This document shows positions 34,194 through 48,398 of a stretch of 64,000 nt of DNA, piece by piece; position 1 is the first letter of the stretch, and every line of letters starts with the position of its first letter. The notes under the pieces were generated by a model, which had not been told where the DNA came from, did no database searches, and saw only the letters and a program-made list of their open reading frames with translations. The position numbers were made by a program, and so were the translations under genes. The DNA is from Macrotis lagotis. Lineage: Eukaryota > Chordata > Mammalia > Peramelemorphia > Peramelidae. Location of the stretch: contig NC_133666.1 in NCBI RefSeq assembly GCF_037893015.1, positions 4,276,239-4,340,238 on the forward strand. The letters run 5' to 3'.

Positions 34194-37100
34194 TCAATCT
34201 GTCACCACGTCGGAAGCTTCTGGCACCGAACTAACCAGACTTCCATCCAGTGCCATCACAGTGTGTTCTCCTTCTGCCTCCACCTGTGAAGAGCACCTGG
34301 AGGAAGAAAAGTCATCATGCACTGAAGCCCAGCAAGCCCCCATCTCTCCATGGTCTCCTCTTAAAGGCTTCTACCTTACAAAGGATCTATTCCCATTACT
34401 TACAAAAACCCTCTGCTTTTCCTTCCAATTCTTCTCTCTAACCGGAGAGCTTTTTCTTCTTCACTGAGTCTAGGGCGTCCCACACCCCGGCGAGGCTTGC
34501 CCCTGACTGCTATATCTGCAACCCGCACAGGGGCCTGTGCGTTGGCCTGGGAGGAAGAAAGATCCCAATGAGTTCTCAGTGTGGTCACCTCCTGCTGAGT
34601 TAATGCCAATTTTTCTCCCACATCTTACCTTGAAGTCATTTGGCTTATCTTCCTCTTTCCTGCTGGCTGCTTGTTTTCTGGGCCGCCCCCTCCCCCGTTT
34701 CGTGAGGCATGAAAATGGCTCCTTGGAAGTTGGAGCCTGATTCCAGCCTTGGAACTCAGGCTGGGCCTTCCCAGTAGACCCAGTCATACACACTGTCCCT
34801 ACCCAGGGGTTCCAGGAAGCTCCAGGGGCAGGTGACTCAGCTGTTAGAGAAGCAGAGGCCTCTGGGGTGGTTATGGGGGGCCCCCATTTCCAGCTTTGAA
34901 GAAACGGAATTTGGGGATTGCCCATTATGGGCAAATCATTGAGTATGAACTGAGGGGCCAAGTGGGTAGCTGGTACAGAGGAGAAACTGAAAGGCTTCTG
35001 TGTCTGGTTTTGGAAAGAAGATTCTGATTTGCCTCTAGAATCCTGAGGGAGGAGACATTCCATATTTGGGGCCCTAATGATCCCCTGCTGACTTGCTCTT
35101 CCCCTTCCCCTGCCCCTTGGCCTGACTGTGCCCCTTCCCTTTCCCCTTCCAAAGACAGGTGATGGCTGAGGAGCTGGAGAAGAAGAGAAATAGAACGGAT
35201 TGTATGTTCTCCTCTTTCCACTCTGGGTGATTCTGGAACTCCATTCCGGGGGTGAGGCTTCAGGGACTGCAGCTTTAGGGGCTAAAATAGGTACATCTGA
35301 GGAATGCGGACAAAATGGATCCTGCAGAAAAAGGGGATCCTGATTAAGGACAACAGGATTAATGTATTCAAGCTCATACTCTCATAATTTGCATTTGATC
35401 CTGTTTGGTCTTTCCCTCATCATACTGACAGCTCTTCAAAGGAAAGAACTACCCAAAGTTGTCAGAGAGAATGTACCCTCCTTCCTCATGACAGAAAGCA
35501 AAAACTTGACAAGTTGTGTGGCTGCGCTCCCCAAATCATTGTTCCAGGTTCTGCTCTAGCCACGGACTGGAAATTCTGCTTCAGTGGATAAGACTAGACT
35601 TCCCAACAATTCCAAATGACCGCTACCCCAGCCAAGCTAGCCCTAACCCCACCCCCACAAGAAAGGCAAGCCACCTCTTCTGAAGCAACAAATTAAGTCA
35701 CCCCTTGAGGGTAAGTTGAGAGACAGACTGGTTTAGTCTGTGAAACCATCAACTCTACTTTGATTGGTACCTCCCATCAGAACTGATGGAGACAGTCAAG
35801 CACCCCCAGACCCAAAGAGTCTCAGGAGCAGTAATTCCAGTCTAGTAGCAAATGATTTGCCCTCAGAAACCATTATTTGATCCATGGCAATGATTTTTAA
35901 GAAGAGGCATGGCCATCTACCTTTGCTGCTGCCCCCTTAGGACCATAGGAACATTCCATCTGACTGAAAAATGAAATCTTACACATATGACTTTCATTTC
36001 CTGAGACAGCCTGAGGTAGAAAGACAGTCATAACCAATGAGACTGTGAAATTGGGGGAGCCCGCTAACTGGAAATTAGAGGATGGGGAATAACCAAAGAG
36101 AGTAGGGGAATGGGAATGCCGGAAATGACAAGGGGAAAGGGAGAAATGGATGAAAGGACTATAGAGAGCATCAGGAGCTCAGGGTGGGGACAAATTAAAG
36201 ATTTTCTAGAAATGCGTGGTGGACAAGAAAGCAGAGGTAGGGAGCAGAGAGGAGGAGCTCTTACCATTGACACGTCCACATGAGGCAGTACTTTTCTGTC
36301 ATGGAGGCCTGGGGAAGAAGAGTTTATCAGTTTGCGCTCTTGGGAACTTTACAGGCAATGAAATTAAGGTTTCCTCTATCACTCACCTCTCTGATGTCTG
36401 CTATCACTGAGGATTTGGGGGTTTCTGGGAAACCCCTGCAGGGCTTCTTCCTCCTGGTCATACTCTTCTGATAGCTGTCCCTCTGCCTCTTGCTGAAGCG
36501 TTTTTCTGGGGGCCTTTGTTTCCATGGCCTGTGCTTGGGTCCTTTTTCCTGGCGCCCAAAACTCAAATGTGTCTTCGTCAGTGATTTGTCTCTCCATTCC
36601 CTTCTTTTCTGTCTTTGTTTTACCACAGCCTTTTACGATGTTTCTCTCTGGGATAATTTTCTGCTTCTCTCTACCTGCTATCCATATCTGTCCTCTTTCT
36701 GGTATCTCTCTGTGTGCCCCTGGACTCACACATTTTCTCTTGGATCTCTTTGCCTCATTTGCCAGTGTCTTTCTCTTCAAGGTCCCCATTTCCCTTTTTC
36801 CCCACTCTGGTGCTATTCTAGGTGTTTCTATTTGTATCACCTGGTTCTCCATGTCATTTTTCATACATTGTGCCTGGATCTCTTCATTTCGCTTCTCTGT
36901 GTCTCGCCTACTCGAGAATGCTGCTTTTCTGGAGCTCCCAGGCTGTAGATGCAAGGATGTCCAAGGTGGCGAGGGGCAAGCTTCATGGGTTACAATGCAA
37001 AAGTCATTGTGTGGAGCTCCTGATGGCTCTGACTGTTCTGAGCAGAATGACCCTGAGAGATGTTACAGAAACAAAATATAATAAGCTTTATAGAGTCTTC

Positions 37101-39777
37101 ATTAAAACACAAGATAAGGCAGAGGAGGGAGGGGAGAAATTAATGGCTTCAGATTTGGGGAGGCCCAGATACATGTGTGGACCAGATTCTAAGTGAAGTC
37201 TTAAACCCAGGGTAAACTGGAGAGTGCCTGGGCTCCTCTTTCAAATACTACTCTTGTCCAAAGAAAGAGAGCCTTACCATCTCCCAGGAACTAAGGTTTA
37301 GCGCCAAGAGCCCTACCCTCACCCTGGGGCACTTTCCCTTCCAAGTCATCCCCCCTAGGCATACAATGACAGATCTCTTATTCCGTATAGGGATCCGGGG
37401 ACATGTTTCCAGTGTGGGTCTCACCTTCACGGTTGTAATTCACTCTGACAAGGCATGGGGCATTTTGCAGATCTAGATGTGAAGAATCTGAAAAGAAGGT
37501 GAAAAAATCCTTATTCCAGGAACGGCCACTCAATTCCACCTTCTTGTTTTCTAAAGAAGGTGGGGCATGGAGAGAAAGAGAGGGGAAAACTCCCAATCCC
37601 TTTTATTCTGACTGTCTTCCGCACCTTCCACCTCTGGATCTCAATCCCCTTCTGAATAATTCTGGGGTCCTTCCCAAAGTACAGGGTCTGACATGTCTAA
37701 TGGGCTTGTTTCCAGCACCGTGCTTATTGTGGTATCCTTTGGGAAGGTTGATAGGCTCGTTTCTAGATTAGTTATATGTCTCTTACCCTGGCTATTCAAT
37801 TTCACAATGGGCGGCTCCATTTGCCCACCTCCTGGGACCCACTCTGGCACACTGTTGGCTTCAGCTGAAAGGTGAGTGCTCTTCACACATGGCAGAGATT
37901 CACTGCCATGTGCACCTGTATCGTGGCTTCCATCTCCATGAATGGGGTGTTGATCCTTCTCAAGATGTACTGTGAAGAGAATATGGTGGGGGGCTCCTCC
38001 TCTTTTAGAGCTGCATTGTTTTTTCCAACTAAGGGTATTACCTCATCTGTCCCCACATTAAATTTAGGTGGTGCTACTGGAATAGATTTCTTCACTGGCG
38101 GTAGCACTGCTAGTGGTTTTAGACTGGCACGTGTACAAATGTATTTTAGCCTTTCGCACTAAAAGACTCTCCTCCTTCAAATATGTGCCTGTGTCTTTCC
38201 AGGATAAAAGGTTGAGTCCAAAAGAAAGCTGCTACAACTGAGGTCCTATTGAGACCTACAGTCACCTGTTTCACTGATGACTTATATTTCTCCTTCACTT
38301 TTGAAGAATAACATGACATCAGGGAGGCAATGCCATGCCATGCAGAAGTAGATTTCAGAGAGTGAAACTCTGCAAAGTGACCAGTCACCCTTTGTCCTCA
38401 GAACCATCTGCGACCAGTATTCAGATAGAAATTAGAATGTGTGGAGACAGCCCTGGAGGCAGTGAGAGACCTTAGACTTTTTAAGCGAGGGCTTTTCTAG
38501 ATCACTTTTGACTGAGGCACTTTCTATTCAGTGCTATACGTGCGGTAAGAGAGAGTTCAGGAAAAGGGGACAAGAAGGACCACGTCCCCTTCTTCCCCAC
38601 ACCCTGAAAAAACTGAAGTTGAGAGCGTAAGATATTTACGCTTTCTCAATGATTAAAGCAGGGAAAAAGAAAAGAACCACGAAGAGACAGTTGCATATTC
38701 AAAAAAAATCAATCTATGAGGGGATGACCCATAGGACTTATGGAAACATAGCAAAAACTGACTATTTATCTTCATGTCGAACCAATCAGGGTCAAACATG
38801 GACTAAATGACTTTTACCAATAAAGGAGAGTCTGAGTGATTTGGAGGTTTGTAAATGTCAAGATATCTTAGCAGGTGTTTGTGTAGCATCCCCTCCCAGC
38901 ACAAGAAGAAAAGAATAAGAAAGAGCAAGGAAGGAAGGAAGGAAGGAAGGAAGGGAGGAAGGAAGGAAGGAAGGAAGGAAGGAAGGAACTTAGGGAGAAA
39001 TGACCTTTGTTCCTATTATTTAGGCTCTTTTCCCAATCGACCCACTTCGTGACACCTAATGTTTACCTCTTTCCTTGTTTGAATCTTCGTCCAATAAAGT
39101 TCCCTGTAACAGAGCCCTTTCCCCCACAGGAACAAGAAGCTTCTCTTGGGGGACTGGAAGGAGGGGAGCATTCAGGTGGTGATACTTGCAAAGCAGGTCA
39201 GCAAAGAGTACCAAGTCTCCATCTCTCAACTGGTAGTTCACCTGAGGCCTGAGACGTCTGTGAGGTCTGAAGAGGTATGTACCATTGAGGCTATTACAGT
39301 CTCGAAGGACAGGTGCCCCACGTTCAGGTGGAATCTCAATTACTGCATGTAGTCTGGAGATGGATGGGAAAGGCAGCACCACAGTAAACTGTGTTATTCG
39401 ACTGATCACATTCTCGCCAGGGTACAGCAGGAAACCTGGAGGCACAAATTGGCAGAGTTATCACTTCCAGGTCAGAGATCTGCCCCATTCCTGCTCTTTA
39501 CTGAGTTTTCTCTTTTCTCTTTGTCTTCCTTTATTACGCATTTATGTCTTGTCTGGGGAAACCACTGAGGAAGATCGATTATTTTCTTTGGAAAAGATAG
39601 AGAATGTGCACTCTCTGGGGGGGGGGGGGGTGGCTATCAGGGCCCACAGAGTCATGAAAAGGAAGGTTGCCCCCCGCCCTGCCTGTGCCGTCACTGACTT
39701 GTGTCAGGGCCTCGGTCGTAGTTGAACAGATGCAGCAGTCCCACAGGCTCCTTGTCCACCCATGGTGGGGCCGGCAT
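34194..39777 (-). CDS. MDC1-like protein with FHA domain and AT-hooks, copy B (780 aa, 9 coding exons)
   Basis: Coding exons: 39777-39699, 39435-39067, 37969-37787, 37487-37425, 37052-36387, 36308-36265, 35321-34629, 34546-34404, 34296-34194. Each exon has exactly the length of its counterpart in copy A, whereas introns differ by many indels, including 244 bp in the intron before the 693-nt exon. This suggests that the frame has been under selection since the copies separated. FHA residues R39, S53, R54 and N77 are kept. The C-terminal part of the FHA exon differs from A by about a dozen amino acids (for example LCKYHHLNAP against LCQYRRLSAP), while the first half is nearly unchanged. The single SDT triplet of copy A (165-167) is HDT here. 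In the first AT-hook the glycine of the GRP core is valine (TVRPRG). It ends at the same truncated BRCT1 remnant. Confidence 0.8.
38928..38988. repeat. (GGAA)n in the intron after the FHA exon, copy B
   Basis: Counterpart of 12878-12932, with one GGGA interruption. Confidence 0.95.
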
Positions 39778-39889
39778 GACCTGAGTTGGGGGAAGGGGAG
39801 GAGAACACAAGGTCAGCACGAGCTGGTTAGACATGGAATGCTCTAGAATGGGGGGGGTGGAACGTGGCGCCTTTCAGAAAGGAGGGCAC

Positions 39890-41150
39890 CTAGCACAGAA
39901 GCTGGCCCCGGGATTCCCTCCTTGGGAGATCTGGGCCGAGGCCAGGGAGGAGAGACCCCCGGGGCGGACGGCCCCAGGGCTGGCTCTGCCACCTACACGC
40001 CCGTGACCTTGATCCAGTGTGTCGGCTTCTGTGGGTCTGCAGAAGCCCCAGGGCACGAGAGCAGGGCGAGGGGTCGCCCCCAGCCCGCCTCTTCCACGAT
40101 GTGGGGACCACCCGGTCCTGAGAGGCCGCAGGGGACCCCTCCTCTCCTTGGGGGGTGCAGGGGAAGGGGGCCCCGCGATGGGGGCGGAGCCAGGGCTGTG
40201 GCCCCGCCCCCAGCCACACCCTCTCCCGGGACTCCTCGGGGGGGGCACTGCAAGGAGCCTCCGGCCCTCAGAGCCACCACAGGGGCAGGGGAGGCCCCGA
40301 GGGGCTCCCGGAGAGCCCCCCTCGAGGCCCGCGGCCCCTGGTCCTCCCCGGGAGACGAGGGAGCCCAGGAATCCCAGATAACTCACCCGAGGGGTCTGGC
40401 CGCGGCTTTCCCGCCCCGAGGAGGGGGAATCCCGGGGCGCCCCTAAGTAGGAGAACGCCACCGCCCCAGGCCTGGATCTGGGCGCATGCGCCCTGCACTG
40501 CTCCGGGGAGCGGAGGGGCCCTCGAAAGTCATGCTCTCATTGGCTGCTTCTGCATTCTCACAAGGCCATGTTACACCATGATTGGCCAGCGTGGGCGCTG
40601 GGACCAATCAGGGACAGCCTGGTGTGGGTTCCCGTTGGAGCGTTCTAGAACACAGTGGGGGAGGGTGCTGATGGTGGGAAGGGAAAGCACCGCCCCCCCT
40701 GCCCCGGCCTCAGACGGCCCTCTCTGATTGGTGCAGCGTCCGGGCTGTAACCGTGCTGGGGGTCAGCTGACACACGGCCCAGAGCACCCGGGCTCGGACC
40801 ACCCCCGTGAGCCCCGCTGCTGCTGCCAGAGAAACAGGGCGGACCAGAGACTGTTGTCGGGGGAGAATAAACTCAGAAAGCTCCTCCTCCCTCTGTGACC
40901 GTAAGGGAAACTGAGGCCCGGGGCTCTGCAAGGGCTGCTGGGAGATCAGCCCCTGGCTCCGACCTCCTGAGTAACGGGCTTCAGAAGCAGAAAGACCACC
41001 CCGCGGGGGTCCAGCCTCTGGGGGGTCCTTGGAAGCTGACAGCGGGGACGGAGTCGGCGAAATGAGTCGTGTCCACACAGGGGTAAAGGCAGGAGCAGGT
41101 TGCCTGACTGTCAGCTGCTGGGATTGGTTTTGATAGTCTCAGATTCACGT
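39890..41150. promoter_or_regulatory. CpG island promoter of MDC1-like copy B
   Basis: Same architecture as copy A: CpG-rich, with CCAAT boxes near 40538, 40581, 40604 and 40727. The upstream 459 bases (40717-41175) read identical to copy A although neighbouring DNA has diverged clearly. Confidence 0.75.
40387..40500 (-). other. Noncoding first exon of MDC1-like copy B
   Basis: Counterpart of 14327-14440 with the same GTGAGT donor at 40381-40386. The upstream limit is approximate. Confidence 0.5.
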
Positions 41151-42659
41151 ACGCCTCAAGCAAGCAAGCTAACATTTCCTGTTACAAAAGTGTACAATTT
41201 TCATCATCAATCATATAATTTATGTGGTTACAAGTTTAATCATATGGTTACAAGTTTAATTCACTATCATATAATTAATTCACTTTTTTATCCCTCCTCA
41301 GACTATGTTGACCTCAACCTGTTACCTTGTTTATTACTACATTGTATCATTGTTAATTCATTTGAAGTTTCTAATTAACCAATTCTTTTCATGGAAAGTT
41401 TTTCTTGTATTTTCTGTGTAAGTAACGTCTTTCGATCTACTCCGTTAACAGTCTATAGTGAGGGTCGTTATGGTTGTCCACCCATCCGTTAACTCTTGTA
41501 ATAACCCATTTTTCTTCCAGACGTTCTTGGTAGAAACCACAGTTTCTGTGAATTTTTTATTCTTTCCCAAGAAACTAAGGCTGTTAGAGTTCACATATAG
41601 GTCACCTGTACTACCTATTCTCTCACCATCTTTTTCAAATATTCCTGTGTTTGTTAAGGGGGGCAAAACTCTTAATTTCCCTGTAATTCTAGCTCACCCA
41701 TCTTGTATCTATTTTCTCTGTATATATTCTGACATCTCCTTGGAATTCCCAGTGTGGGGTTTTCCAGGGATTTCATAATATTGAAGCCTTTTGTATGCCT
41801 CAAGGAGAGGCACTCCTGTTAAATTTGGATAGAGTTTACAATCTGTTTTATTCAAGGAATTTCTCAGAAATCCTTCCTTTATAGTCATTCCATTATTAGG
41901 GTGAGTAAGTACTGCAATCGATAATACACCTCTAAATATTGGTATGCATGGAATCCCTATCTATGTTGAAGCAGGAAATGTTGTTCCATCAGGCAGTGTG
42001 AGCGCCTTGAGTCTTCTTGCTGCAATGGTGTCAAGCAGGTTAGACACCCTGGCTCCCCACAGTAGGGTAGGAGAAATTTCTCAACCCATTTGAGAATGTA
42101 TGTTTTCCCCTCCTTCAGCCAAGTCTATTGAGAGTAAGATTTATGCAGAACTCAAATCCTTCTTTCTTTGTCTTTACTATAATAGGTCCTTTGTGACTCA
42201 TAACTTGTGGTGTTATTTAAACTCCAGTGCCTCCTTCTCCCTGTATAATTTTCTTTTCCATGTCTTAATTATTTTATAGCTCTTGTACTCATATCTTCTG
42301 TCAAAGAATATTCTTTTTTATCTATCCTGAGACAAGAACAATTCTCAAAGGTTTACTGAGTGATGGATTGATTTAGGAGCTTCAACACCTCATAATCATT
42401 TCATACCTACACCCTTCCTCCAAGTACCATCACCCTCGACAGTCCCATTACAAATGAAATTCTCTTCAGATGCCTCTGCTTTCTTATGCCATCATAATTC
42501 CGTTTCCTTTTCCCATGTCCTAATTGTTTTATAGCTCTCTTGTATCCTTTCTCTCTATGAAAGTAGACGCCTTTCAATTGTACTGATAGAAGACTAATTC
42601 TTGAGGCCTATAAGCATTCTTACATCACTAGAAATAATAAATTCATGTGCTTTTCCGAT

Positions 42660-44278
42660 TATGGTGCAATAAGTATTACATGCAATAATGGGTCATAGAA
42701 GGGAAATATAGTCCAAAAACCAATTGGAAATTTAATCAACTTAATTTTAAAGTTATTTAAAATAGTCAATTAAACAACAAATCATAGAAATAATCACTTC
42801 CTTTATGAAAAATTATAATAATGAGGCAAGATACCAAAATTTATGGGATGCAGTCAAAGAAATTTCAGGGGAAATTTTATCTCTCTAAATGCTTATTTGA
42901 ATAAAATAGAGAAAGAGAAGATCAGTGAATTGCATATGCCACAAGGAAAAGCCACAAGGAAAAACATCCCTAATTAAATACAACTTAGAAATTCTGAAAA
43001 TCAAAGTAGAGGTGAATAAAACTGAAAGTTATTTTCCATCTTCCTTAAGGATATGATTTCTCTCTCATCACACTCAATTCAGATCAATATGCAACATGGA
43101 AACAAAGTGAAGACTGACAGATTGCTTTCTGGGGGGTGGGAAGGAAGTAAGATTGAGGAGAAATTTGTGAAACTCAAATAATATATTCATTAAAAAAATA
43201 AAAAAAAACAGTGAAATTTAAAAGACTGATAAATAAAATTCAGCTCATATTATGAAAAAAAGAAAAGCAAAGCATTGGTTAATCTGATTGATCAAAAGAA
43301 AAATACCAAAGATCCAGTACCCAAAATGAAAAGGATGAACTAAGTAGCCATGAGGAAGAAATTAAAGAAATGGTGCAGAGCTATTGTGCCCAACTACATA
43401 TCAATAAATTCGATAACTGGAGTGAAATAGATGCATATTTACATAAGAACAAATTACCGAGATTAACAGAAGAGGAAATAGAATACTTGAATAGCCCCAT
43501 TTAATAAAAAAGAAATTCAAGGAAGCATTAATAAATTACTATTTTTAAAAATAGAACGACGAAGAAGTAGTTCTACCAATATGGCACCAATATGATGGTG
43601 ATATCTATATCAGGAAGAGTCCAAAGAAACCAAAAAAAAAAAAGAAAATGACAGATCAATCTTCCTAATGAACATTGATGCAAAAATTGATGGAAAAATC
43701 TCAAATAAAATTTTAGCAAAGATATTACAGCAAGTTAGCGCTAGAACAATACACCATCATCAGGAAGAATTTATAACAGGTAGGCAGGGATAGTTCAATA
43801 TTAGGAAAACACTCAACATCATTGAACATATGAATATCAAAACCAACAGAAATCATATGATTATCTCAATAGATGCTGAAAAAGTCTGTGACAAAATACA
43901 AATTCCATTCCCAATAAAAAGACTAGAGAGTCTAGGAATTAATGGAATTTTCCTTAAAATAATAAACAGTATTTAATGGGCATAAACTAGGAAAATTTCC
44001 AATAAGATCAGTGTGAGACAAACATGTCCATTATCATCATTACTATTCAAATTGAATTAGAAATATTAGCTTCAGCAATAAGAGAGTAAAATGAAATTGA
44101 AGGCAATAGAATTGACAGTGAGGTAGCAAAACTGTCACTCTGGCAGATGAAATGATGGTATAATGAGACAACTCTAGAAACTCATCTTAAAAACTACTTG
44201 ATATAATTAACAGATTCAGCAAATTCACAGGATACAAGATAAACACACATAAATCATCTGTCTTTCTATATATGAATC
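42660..44278 (+). mobile_element. L1 ORF2 fragment (degraded), unit B
   Basis: Counterpart of the unit A L1 fragment, without the solo LTR and with a 79-bp deletion near 43540. It has the same poly(A) retroposon inside (about 43024-43206). Confidence 0.75.
43024..43206 (+). mobile_element. Short poly(A)-tailed retroposon inside the L1, unit B
   Basis: Counterpart of 17396-17577, with the insertion flanks undisturbed by the solo LTR. Confidence 0.5.
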
Positions 44279-44599
44279 ACACACCTTTTCCAAAAATAAT
44301 CCCTCCAAATGTCCCAATATAAATATAACCGTCAAAAGCTAAGAGTTTGACCACCTCACAGCAAATTTATAGCCATACTCCCTTTTTAAGTACCCTCCCT
44401 TGCAATGACCCAATAGGAATACAACTCACAAGAGCTTAAAATTTCATCCCATCACAGTCAATTTATACTATCTTCTGCCATCTTTCACTTGTCCTAAGAG
44501 AAATCTCATTCCACATAATTAACTAGCATTTCCCACTTTGTTTTTTTAACTTATGCTTCTAATACATTATACATCTTATACATCTCTTGAGTCTTTTAT

Positions 44600-45960
44600 T
44601 TGAAAATTAAATTTTCTGTTCACTTGTAGTCTTTTGATCAGGTAAATTTGAAAGTTCTCGATTGCGTTGCAAGTCTACCTTTCCCCTGAAACAATGTGCT
44701 GAATTTTGCAGGGCAGTTGATTCTTGGATGCAATCCAAGGTCCTTTCCCTTCCAGAATATCATATGTCAGTCCTTCTGATTTGTTAATGCTGAAAATGCT
44801 AAGTCCCGCTTTGTTCTCACTGCGGTTCCTTTAATTTGTTTCTTTTTGTCTGCAGTTGCTTTTGTTAACTCAGAAATATTGCCTATTGTAATTCCTTGGA
44901 GTTTTCACTTTGGATCTCTTTCTGGAGTGATTGATGGATTATTGTAAGGCCTATTTTTCTTCTTCTTCTAGGATATTCGAGCACTTTTCCATGATAGTTT
45001 ACCACATGTTACTGTCCAAGCACTTGTTCTGATGGTGGTTTTCAGGTAAACCAATAATTCGTAAACTATCTCTTCTGGGTCTTTTTCGCCAGATCCATTA
45101 TTTTTCCGCAGAGGTACTTGTCAGCCTTTTACTGTTGTTTGATGAAAACTTGGTGTCACACAGAGTCATTTGTTTCCATTTGTCCAATTGTACTTTTAAA
45201 AATTTTATTTTCTTCAGTTTGATTCCATTTCAAGTTGGTTCATTTTATTTGCTGACTGATCGATTTTATTTTTGAAATTATTGTTTTCTTTGGATAACAT
45301 TTCATAATTCTTCTATATGACTCTCATTTCTTTTCTCCATTTTTCTTCTTCCTCTTTTCTTCTGTTTTTAAAATCCTTTTCTGGCTCTTCAGAGTGAGCT
45401 TTTTTGAATTAAGATCAGTTCTTTTACCCCATCGAGGCTTTACCTGTAGTCATTTTGTCCCTGTTTTCCTCTCCTGAGAGGACATTTTTTCATACTCTAT
45501 CAGAATAGTAGCTGTCAGTGGTTAGTACTTTTTTTTTGACTTTTGGCCCTCTTATCAATTGAGCTCTGTTCTTATGGTCTAGGCTAAATAATCCCATGTT
45601 TGGTGTGTTTTTTTTTTTGAGGGGGGGGAACCTGGGTCCTGATGCCTGACTTTCCATTCTGATATTTCTGATGCTTCCAGGTTGCCCCCTATGCTAGGGT
45701 AGCCCAATTCTGCAACAGTCTCCCAGGGCTTAAATCCTTTTTGTCTCAGCTGGGGATGAGGCCCTCAGTGCTCATGGAGCTGCACCAGGACCTTTCCTTT
45801 GATGTGACAAATAAAGACTTTCTCTGACTTCCCAACTCTCCCATCTATGCTGGACTATACTCCCCCTTTTTACCCAAACTATAGGCCTTTTCATGAACTT
45901 CCTTCAGGATCTTAATGGCTTCATTTTCTTTTTGGGGAGACTCTTCCTTTTAGGATCTAA
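44600..45960 (-). mobile_element. L1 5' region and ORF1 (degraded), unit B
   Basis: Counterpart of 19050-20420, with the same order and similar decay. Confidence 0.6.
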
Positions 45961-46144
45961 TTAGAGACTCCATTCAAATTTGTTTCTGGAAAAGCTCCAG
46001 GAGGTTTCTAACTTTGTGCCAGCATCTTCTTTCTGCCCTGGTAGTGGCTAAGGATCTTTGCTGAGCTGAATTGCCAAATATACAAACTCTGCTACAGAGA
46101 TCCCAACTCTAATGACCTGGTCAGGTAGGCTATAAGTCAAATAT

Positions 46145-46525
46145 AGCTTTGCCAAGATAATCTTTTAGACTATATATACAGAACTCACAAAAGGCAAAGG
46201 CCACACAGATGCCAAAAGAAGATATGCAAGGATCTTGAGAGGTGTCCTAAGAACCTTGGAACTGTTTGTGAGATGCAGGAGACATGGGCACAGGACCTCT
46301 CAGCATGGCATGTCCACATGAAAATAGATGTTGTGTTCTCTGAGCAAAACTCAGTTGGAGTAGTTCCAAAGAAGTCTGAGATGTGTAAACTGAAAGACTT
46401 TTCTATTCCAACTGTTCATATGGGTTATTTGTGTCTAAGTTCTGGTAGAGCCTTCAGAGCTCATTTTAGTCTGATATACAAATGGATGCGTTTGTGTCCT
46501 GATATGTCATTTTGGTCCCGCTTTG
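46145..46525 (+). mobile_element. RTE retrotransposon, C-terminal coding remnant, unit B
   Basis: Counterpart of the unit A remnant. Here one frame stays open from 46273 through the GRAFRAHFSL motif to 46713; it is transposon-derived, not a host gene. Confidence 0.7.
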
Positions 46526-47504
46526 AGCCAGCAGCACCTTGTTTACATTTTTCCAAAATACTCAATAGATGTCTTTATCAAAACCTAAAGTTTATGGAAT
46601 TCAAGAACACGGAGGGCAATCTAAGTCTGGAATATCTGGGGTTGAAGGAAATTTCAGAACATAGAATTCAGAATGTCAGAACTAGGAGCTCACTTAGCAT
46701 AGGCATTTTCTGAGTTGTGTGTAATTTCCAAATCAAGGTGAGATAGATACTAGAATTTGTTATGACAGCATTGGCAGGGATTGTAGTAGATAGTCTGTGA
46801 GAGTTGTCTAGATCCTAAGAAGAGACATTTCCAGAGTCAGTGGGATCCTCAACTGAGAAGGTCAGGATTGGTAGGATCCATAGAGCAGAGAATGGCAGTA
46901 GGAAGAGAACAAGGGGCATTAAAACCAGGAGCGTCTTTATAACACAGAATCTCAGAAGGTGCCTTGAAGGCAGACAAAGTCAGAACTGGAGATTCTGGGA
47001 AGTGGTAAATAGTCAGTTCTGGCAAACCAAACAATGTGCCTAGGAAGGAAGGTGCTTGGGTATGTGCTCAGTGGACCAAAGTATAGGCAAGAAGCCACTG
47101 TAACCTTTTGTAACAGTTTATTTAATCATATCAATATATTTTATATCAGACACAATGATGGTACATTAATGAAAATGGAGGTCTTTCAATACCCAGATAA
47201 TTCTTCAAAGTGCCAAGACAATGCCTCTTTTTCCTTAAAGTGATAAGGGGAAAAAAAATAAAAACTCGTAATATCCCGAAATCTCTTCCTCAGTGGGACA
47301 GGTCTTGATATTCCCCTAAATGGTAATGATTGTGGAGTATTTTGGGGAAAAGAATAGATGTCAAGTTGTTGGAAGTAATAAAAAGTACTGGATTTTTAAT
47401 TTGAAGTTATTATACTGATAAGGCAGAAGAAAAGTGTATCGAAAGAATAAAGAATTGAAAAATCGATAAAAGAATAAAAGGAACATCATATATCTGAGGA
47501 AGCT

Positions 47505-48012
47505 ATGTCCTTCAAAGCTCACACTTCTGGTCTTAAAAGATGGTATCTGGGGTAGTATATTGGAAGTGGCAGGGAATATTGAAGAAGTACCTTCCTTGTT
47601 ATAAGAGAAGTCATCTATGCAGGCTAACAGAATGTTGGCTTAACAGAATGTTAGGATATGAATTATGAATGTAAGAATGTGGATTGGACAGAGATGGCGG
47701 GATATCAGATCTGAGAGAACACAAATGACCCAGAATTTATGAGCTTAAAGAAAACATTGGAGGGCACCTGAACTGGAGGATACCTTAGAAGCTCTGTAGG
47801 AAATTTAGTAGACATGTTAGATCTTAGAAAGTGGGATAAACTCAGAACCTGAATGTGGTACTCAGCTGAAGAAGCAAGATTTTGGCATGCTGAATTTGAT
47901 GCCTCAAAGGAATCATGGCTAAAAGAATGAGACAGGTAGATGACCATACAAAAAGGGAAGTCAACGAAAAGAGAGAATTTAGTACAAAAATGATCAGAGA
48001 GTGGAGGGTACA
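47505..48012. other. Nothing recognised; part of the stretch missing from unit A
   Basis: Contains motifs such as GAATGTTGGCTTAACAGAATG, repeated imperfectly, suggesting an old repeat. Confidence 0.3.
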
Positions 48013-48111
48013 GGGAAGATAGGTGCCACAGTGGATAGAACACCAGCCCTGGAGACAGTAGGACAATGAGTTAAAATTATCCTCAGACACTTAATAATTG
48101 CCTAACTGGGT
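48013..48111 (+). mobile_element. CORE-SINE, plus orientation, unit B only
   Basis: GGTGCCACAGTGGATAGAAC start and CTCAGACACTTAATAATTGC core in plus orientation. It lies in the stretch missing from unit A. Confidence 0.75.
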
Positions 48112-48398
48112 TTAGATCAGTACGTTCTATGGTTTTAATCATGTCATCTTGATTTCCCAAACTGAGCCAGTCTTAGGCTCCACAGAAGTTATCCTGAAGA
48201 AATTTTCCTACATTGTAGTAATGTGACAAAACTTTGATATTGAGTTCACAGTCTTTTCCTTGTTCTTAAGAGATTTTGTTTTTAATTTCCCAATTACTGA
48301 ATCATTCAGAAAGTAGAGTGGCAAGGTCAAAAGTCCTCCAGAAGCACCAGAATCCAATTTTTCTCCTTTGCTTTAGGGATTTCTTAGCATATCTAGAC

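Noticed and set aside
46273-46713. 146-codon plus-strand frame as a novel host gene
   Set aside because: It matches the C-terminal end of RTE ORF2, including its terminal finger-like motif.
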